Positions 60,882 through 64,000 of a stretch of DNA of 64,000 bases are shown piece after piece. Origin of the DNA: Undibacterium sp. YM2 (GTDB taxonomy: Bacteria > Pseudomonadota > Gammaproteobacteria > Burkholderiales > Burkholderiaceae_D); NCBI RefSeq assembly GCF_009937975.1, contig NZ_AP018441.1:4712001-4776000 (forward strand), in the 5' to 3' direction. Position 1 is the stretch's first letter. Every line of letters begins with the position of its first letter. Made by a program: the position numbers and the translations under genes. The notes beneath the pieces were generated by a model, which saw nothing but the letters and a program-made list of their open reading frames with translations, was not told where the DNA came from and did not search any database.

Positions 60882-61439
60882 ATGGCGATCACCATAGTCA
60901 ACAACACTGGCTACGAAGCGTTTCTCACCGTCAACAAAGGTGACCTGGTCATCGCGCGTTGGACACGTACAGGTGCCGGCCACAAGCTGGAAATCCCTAC
61001 CCATATCATAGGCACTATCGTCGCCAAGGCCAACTTCCAGAACCGGGAATACGTGTCGGACAGGATGCAGTTGAACGACACCGCCGCTTATATCGCACAG
61101 ATGGAGCAAGACCTGGAAAACAAATCTTATGTCTTGCGCCTGGTCGAAAGTGGCAGCAGCGAGCCACCCTTCATGCAGTTGTACAAGACCTGCACACCAG
61201 CTGTCAGTTTCATCATCCAGATGCATGGCCTGTTCGAGCAGGAAATCACCCAATCGCGCGGCTTTAATCCCTACAATTTGCACAGCGGGCCAGCTTATAC
61301 ACTGCAAGCCGTGATCAACGGCATCACCCTGCCGCCCGTGCATTTCAGTGATGAGAATGCGACGATTACGGCGGAGACGGTGCAAAACGATCCCATCGCA
61401 GGTTTTTACAGGCTGGAAGTGGCGCAATCAAAAACTTGA
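60882..61439 (+). CDS. Hypothetical cytosolic beta-rich protein
   Basis: A 185-residue protein with no signal or membrane segment. A regular strand pattern (A-I-T-I-V-N-N-T-G-Y-E-A-F-L-T-V near 2-17, T-H-I-I-G-T-I-V-A-K) suggests a beta-sandwich. AGCAAGGAGTG lies just before the ATG. I do not recognise the family. It follows the AraC gene by 63 bp and precedes the EamA gene by 16 bp, so the last two may be co-transcribed. Confidence 0.68.
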   Translation: MAITIVNNTGYEAFLTVNKGDLVIARWTRTGAGHKLEIPTHIIGTIVAKANFQNREYVSDRMQLNDTAAYIAQMEQDLENKSYVLRLVESGSSEPPFMQLYKTCTPAVSFIIQMHGLFEQEITQSRGFNPYNLHSGPAYTLQAVINGITLPPVHFSDENATITAETVQNDPIAGFYRLEVAQSKT

Positions 61440-61455
61440 AAACCTGGGGCAAGCA

Positions 61456-61890
61456 ATGAGTACATCCAACGCCTGGTTTTTTTGGGCCGCCCTGTCGGCG
61501 ATGTTTGCAGCGATGACGGCCATTTTTGCGAAGATAGGCATACAGGGCGTAGATTCTGATCTTGCCACCCTGATCCGTACCGCCATCATCATCGTCGTGC
61601 TGTCGCTGTTTGTGGTGTATGCCGGTAAATGGGCCAACCCGCTGGCCTTGTCTGGCAAGACCTGGCTGTTTCTGACTTTGTCCGGTCTGGCCACGGGTGC
61701 ATCCTGGGTATGTTATTTCCGCGCCTTGAAGCTGGGTGAAGCGTCAAAGGTCGCGCCTGTCGATAAATTCAGCCTGGTGCTGGTGGCGGTGTTTGCGTTT
61801 GCGTTTCTGGATGAACGGCCATCCTTGCGGGAATGGGCAGGTATAGGCATGGTGGCGGGTGGGGTTTTGTTGTTGGCGTTCAAGCGGTGA
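61456..61890 (+). CDS. EamA-family transporter (single-domain)
   Basis: A 144-residue inner-membrane protein with four hydrophobic segments and the EamA/DMT pattern: G-L-A-T-G-A-S-W-V-C-Y-F-R-A-L-K near 79-94 and the final helix G-I-G-M-V-A-G-G-V-L-L-L-A-F. Family members with one EamA domain pair as dimers, while typical ones have two. I chose the ATG at 61456; the upstream frame is poor. The substrate is unknown; it may export amino acids or nucleotide precursors. It follows the hypothetical beta protein closely. Confidence 0.85.
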   Translation: MSTSNAWFFWAALSAMFAAMTAIFAKIGIQGVDSDLATLIRTAIIIVVLSLFVVYAGKWANPLALSGKTWLFLTLSGLATGASWVCYFRALKLGEASKVAPVDKFSLVLVAVFAFAFLDERPSLREWAGIGMVAGGVLLLAFKR

Positions 61891-61904
61891 GGTTGATTTA
61901 TTGT

Positions 61905-62035
61905 TTTGAAAAAGACCAAAAATCTCACCACAGAGACACAGAGAAAGCACAGAGAAAGGCTGAGAGATATGTGGGCAGTAGTAAGTTGCCTGCATCTTTT
62001 AGTTCTCGGTGCCCCCTCTGTGGTGAGTGGTCTTA
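61905..62035. repeat. Family E inverted repeat, copy 2
   Basis: CTCACCACAGAG (61924-61935) and CTCTGTGGTGAG (62016-62027) are perfect 12-bp arms around 80 bp containing CACAGAG iterations. It directly precedes the family B copy. Confidence 0.75.
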
Positions 62036-62043
62036 ATTTAGTA

Positions 62044-62161
62044 CGTAGGTTGAGCCGGGCCTCGTTAGGCTACGGGGTATCAGCCCAACACTTAGCATTT
62101 GCAAACGTGTACGTCATTTGGACGCAGAGTGTTGGGCTGATGAAGCGTAGCCCAACCTACG
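62044..62161. repeat. Family B long hairpin repeat, copy 4, flanked by an 18-bp direct repeat
   Basis: CGTAGGTTGAGC / GCCCAACCTACG outer arms, GCCCAACACT / GAGTGTTGGGC inner pair, centre GCAAACGTGTAC. TGAGTGGTCTTAATTTAG occurs exactly on both sides: 62024-62041 and 62171-62188. Downstream the 61891-62243 gap shows no gene. Confidence 0.85.
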
Positions 62162-62243
62162 TGGCTGTGTTGAGTGGTCTTAATTTAGAAAAGCCGTGCC
62201 TCTGTTAAGCGCTCAAGCTGCCTGCTTTCGAGACACCCTGCCC

Positions 62244-63269
62244 TTATTTCAAACTCGCCTTCAATTCACTACCGGCCTGCAGCATCGCCGAGCGCACTGC
62301 CGGTACTTTGGCCAGCACATTCAACAAACCAAAATCATGGATCATGCCCTTGTAGCGCACGGTCGTGACCTTGACGCCTGCGGCATCGAGTTTGCGGCCA
62401 TAGGCTTCGCCTTCATCGCGCAGGACATCGAATTCTGCGGTTTGTATCAGGGCGGGTGGCAGGCCAGTCAATTGCTCATTAGTTGCACGTAATGGGGATG
62501 CGTAAATTTCCTGGCGTTTGGCAGCGTCGGTCGTGTAATTGTCCCAGAACCATTTCATCATATTGCGTGTCAGGAAGTGGCCATCGGCAAACTGCTTATA
62601 GGATTCATTATTGAAATCAGCATCTGTTACCGGCCACAACAGGATTTGTGAGCGCAGTTTGGGGCCGCCCTTATCCTTGGCCATGAGGCTGACCACCGCC
62701 GCCATATTGCCGCCTACGCTATTGCCTGCAACAGCCAGACGGCTGCCATCGACCTGAATTTCCTTGCCGTGTTCTGCCACCCACTTGGTGGCGGCATAAG
62801 CCTGCTGGATGGCGACGCCATAACCCGCTTCTGGTGAGGGTGTGTAATTGACGAAGATGGCAACGGCACCGGATTCTGCCACCAGGTCGCGCACCAGTCT
62901 TTCATGGGTAGGATAATCGCCGAGTACCCAGCCGCCGCCGTGGAAGTACATAAAGCCGGGCAAGGTTTTTTTGACGCCAGCCGGGCGCACGATCGTCAGT
63001 TTGATGTCGCCACCATCGACCTTGATGATTTTTTCGGATACATCAGCAGCAGGCAATGTCAGCTTGACGCCAGCCTGTGCACCGACCAGTACGCCACGTG
63101 CATCAGCTACTGGCAATTGTTCCAGCGGCTTGCCGCCCCCTGCTCCCAGCGCTTGCAAGAAGGCCTGGGTAGTCGGCTCAACACCGGGGCTGCCTGCTGC
63201 AAAGGCATTGCTGATGGAGAGGCTGATGGCGGTTGCAGCTAGCAGGGATTTCAGATGTGTCATGGTCAT
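62244..63269 (-). CDS. Secreted HSL-family esterase
   Basis: A 341-residue exported alpha/beta hydrolase of the hormone-sensitive-lipase type. A signal peptide spans 1-25 (ending A-F-A-A). The oxyanion motif H-G-G-G-W (110-114), nucleophile G-N-S-V-G-G (Ser184), Asp282 and His312 (M-I-H-D-F-G) are all present, so it should hydrolyse short acyl esters. Two ATG codons lie close at the start (63269 and 63263). The partial MarR gene upstream on the same strand and the duplicated palindromes between suggest MarR control. Confidence 0.9.
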   Translation of the reverse strand: MTMTHLKSLLAATAISLSISNAFAAGSPGVEPTTQAFLQALGAGGGKPLEQLPVADARGVLVGAQAGVKLTLPAADVSEKIIKVDGGDIKLTIVRPAGVKKTLPGFMYFHGGGWVLGDYPTHERLVRDLVAESGAVAIFVNYTPSPEAGYGVAIQQAYAATKWVAEHGKEIQVDGSRLAVAGNSVGGNMAAVVSLMAKDKGGPKLRSQILLWPVTDADFNNESYKQFADGHFLTRNMMKWFWDNYTTDAAKRQEIYASPLRATNEQLTGLPPALIQTAEFDVLRDEGEAYGRKLDAAGVKVTTVRYKGMIHDFGLLNVLAKVPAVRSAMLQAGSELKASLK

Positions 63270-63395
63270 TTCCTTTTCATGTTATGGCAGTGTGATTACT
63301 GCGCGGTGACTACGTTGGGGTGCTACAAACTGGTTTTCTTTCTTCTTGCCAAAATCTTTTTCCAGGCTTTTCTAGTCATTAATTTAAATAATCAA

Positions 63396-63421
63396 CTATT
63401 AAATAGTGCACTATATATTTA
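63396..63421. promoter_or_regulatory. Palindromic operator candidate, site 1
   Basis: CTATTAAATAG and the overlapping ATAGTGCACTAT are perfect palindromes in AT-rich DNA, about 130 bp upstream of the esterase start. Site 2 (63646-63671) matches 23 of 26 positions. Confidence 0.6.
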
Positions 63422-63523
63422 CCAAGCTACTGAAGGCGTAACAAACTCACGGGCAGACAAAGTCGCCCATGCTTATAGCGTCATTAGCCATCTCTTCAAC
63501 ATCAGCCATGTCCGCAATATCCC

Positions 63524-63605
63524 GTAAAAGCGGCTTTAGCCGCGAACATCCAGCCGTGTCGATTATTCAAGTTGCGCAGCGATTCGCGACTGAAGCCGCT
63601 CCTAC
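63524..63605. repeat. REP-like inverted repeat (family H)
   Basis: GTAAAAGCGGCTTTAGCCGC at the left and GCGACTGAAGCCGCTCCTAC at the right form an imperfect long stem; it is similar in form to common proteobacterial REP elements. It lies between the two operator-like sites. Confidence 0.75.
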
Positions 63606-63645
63606 TTCATCAATGCAAATCAGCACAAACAAATAAAATAATAAG

Positions 63646-63671
63646 CTATTAAATAGCACGCTATATATTTA
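63646..63671. promoter_or_regulatory. Palindromic operator candidate, site 2
   Basis: CTATTAAATAG followed by ATAGCACGCTAT, a near copy of site 1, 27 bp after the MarR stop and 377 bp before the esterase start. The remainder of the 63270-63697 gap shows no gene. Confidence 0.5.
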
Positions 63672-63697
63672 ATACTCCAAAAATCTCTGGACTATCC

Positions 63698-64000
63698 TCA
63701 CACATTCTTCATCAATGCTGCACGCAGAGCCAGTATCTCTTGCTTGAGGTCACGCGCCTCATCGGCTGAACACTCTGCTGCGCACAAGACCGAGGTCGGC
63801 AGACTGGCTGCCTGCTTGCGCAAATCACTGCCGGCCTTGGTCAGCGAAATGATGACCTGGCGCTCGTCTGCGGCTGACCTGACGCGGTTGATCAACTCCT
63901 GCGCTTCCATGCGTTTGAGCAGGGGTGTCAGTGTGGCTGAATCCAGTATCAGGCGCTCACCTATGTCATTGACGGTTTGCTCATCCTGCTCCCACAAGAC
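63698..64000 (-). CDS. MarR-family regulator, partial (OhrR-like)
   Basis: The gene runs off the right edge; 100 C-terminal residues are visible. The winged helix is clear (T-V-N-D-I-G-E-R-L-I-L-D-S-A-T-L-T-P-L-L-K-R-M-E-A-Q with wing D-E-R-Q-V-I-I-S-L-T), and the layout L-W-E-Q-D-E-Q-T-V-N matches the OhrR group like the regulator at 16095. The sensing Cys lies in the missing N-terminus, but one Cys pair (C-A-A-E-C) is present near the end. It precedes the esterase gene on the same strand. Confidence 0.85.
   Translation of the reverse strand, partial: VLWEQDEQTVNDIGERLILDSATLTPLLKRMEAQELINRVRSAADERQVIISLTKAGSDLRKQAASLPTSVLCAAECSADEARDLKQEILALRAALMKNV

Noticed and set aside
1..64000. CRISPR array or prophage
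   Set aside because: No evenly spaced direct repeats with unique spacers and no capsid, tail, integrase or lysis genes were seen.

Overview
The window looks like a stretch of a betaproteobacterial chromosome, most likely Oxalobacteraceae (Undibacterium / Janthinobacterium / Herbaspirillum-like). I infer this from the moderately GC-rich coding sequence, the mix of LysR/AraC/MarR/TetR regulators paired with single enzymes, the many small secreted proteins and lipoproteins, and abundant REP-like hairpins; no rRNA or core housekeeping gene is present to settle the taxon. I see no tRNA, CRISPR array, phage or plasmid backbone. About 60 genes lie on both strands in short transcription units of one to three genes.

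Left part (1-20 kb): a partial lipoprotein, a LysR/MFS divergent pair whose LysR is broken by one base in a six-G run, secreted small proteins, a second MFS pump, a siderophore-interacting flavoprotein and a large lipoprotein fusing two discoidin (F5/8C) domains to a di-haem oxidoreductase. A redox module follows: hydrolase, Ohr peroxidase and a DipZ-like thioredoxin on the minus strand, divergent from an OhrR-like MarR regulator, with two facing operator-like palindromes between them. Then come an SDR with an altered catalytic motif and an IS110-family element that seems to sit inside a REP-type hairpin.

Middle (20-45 kb): a secreted protein with a His/Asp pattern like Het-C / zinc phospholipase C, a DUF1254/DUF1214 protein, a TetR regulator with a perfect palindromic operator beside a phosphatase-like protein lacking canonical metal ligands, an M61 peptidase, a large secreted RIFT-barrel/toroid protein, AraC and cupin genes, two AT-richer orphan genes (one DUF6210-like), a GntR / cysteine hydrolase / C-S lyase unit with its own palindrome, a DJ-1/PfpI protein and a MocR regulator.

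Right part (45-64 kb): unrecognised cytosolic and membrane proteins, a LysR divergent from a quinone-oxidoreductase / RidA / class-V aminotransferase operon, a DUF3106 protein, an ExbD-like protein lacking its key Asp, an ATP-grasp protein, a GST broken by one base in a C run, Lrp, a periplasmic binding protein, AraC/SDR, an EamA transporter and a secreted HSL esterase downstream of a second, partial MarR gene.

The most striking feature beyond the genes is repeat density: at least seven families of dispersed palindromic elements occupy the intergenic spaces. One family has strict 9-8-9 stem-loop geometry with a compensatory base pair, and one copy of another is flanked by an 18-bp direct repeat. 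No transposase or RAYT gene that could mobilise them lies in the window apart from IS110.
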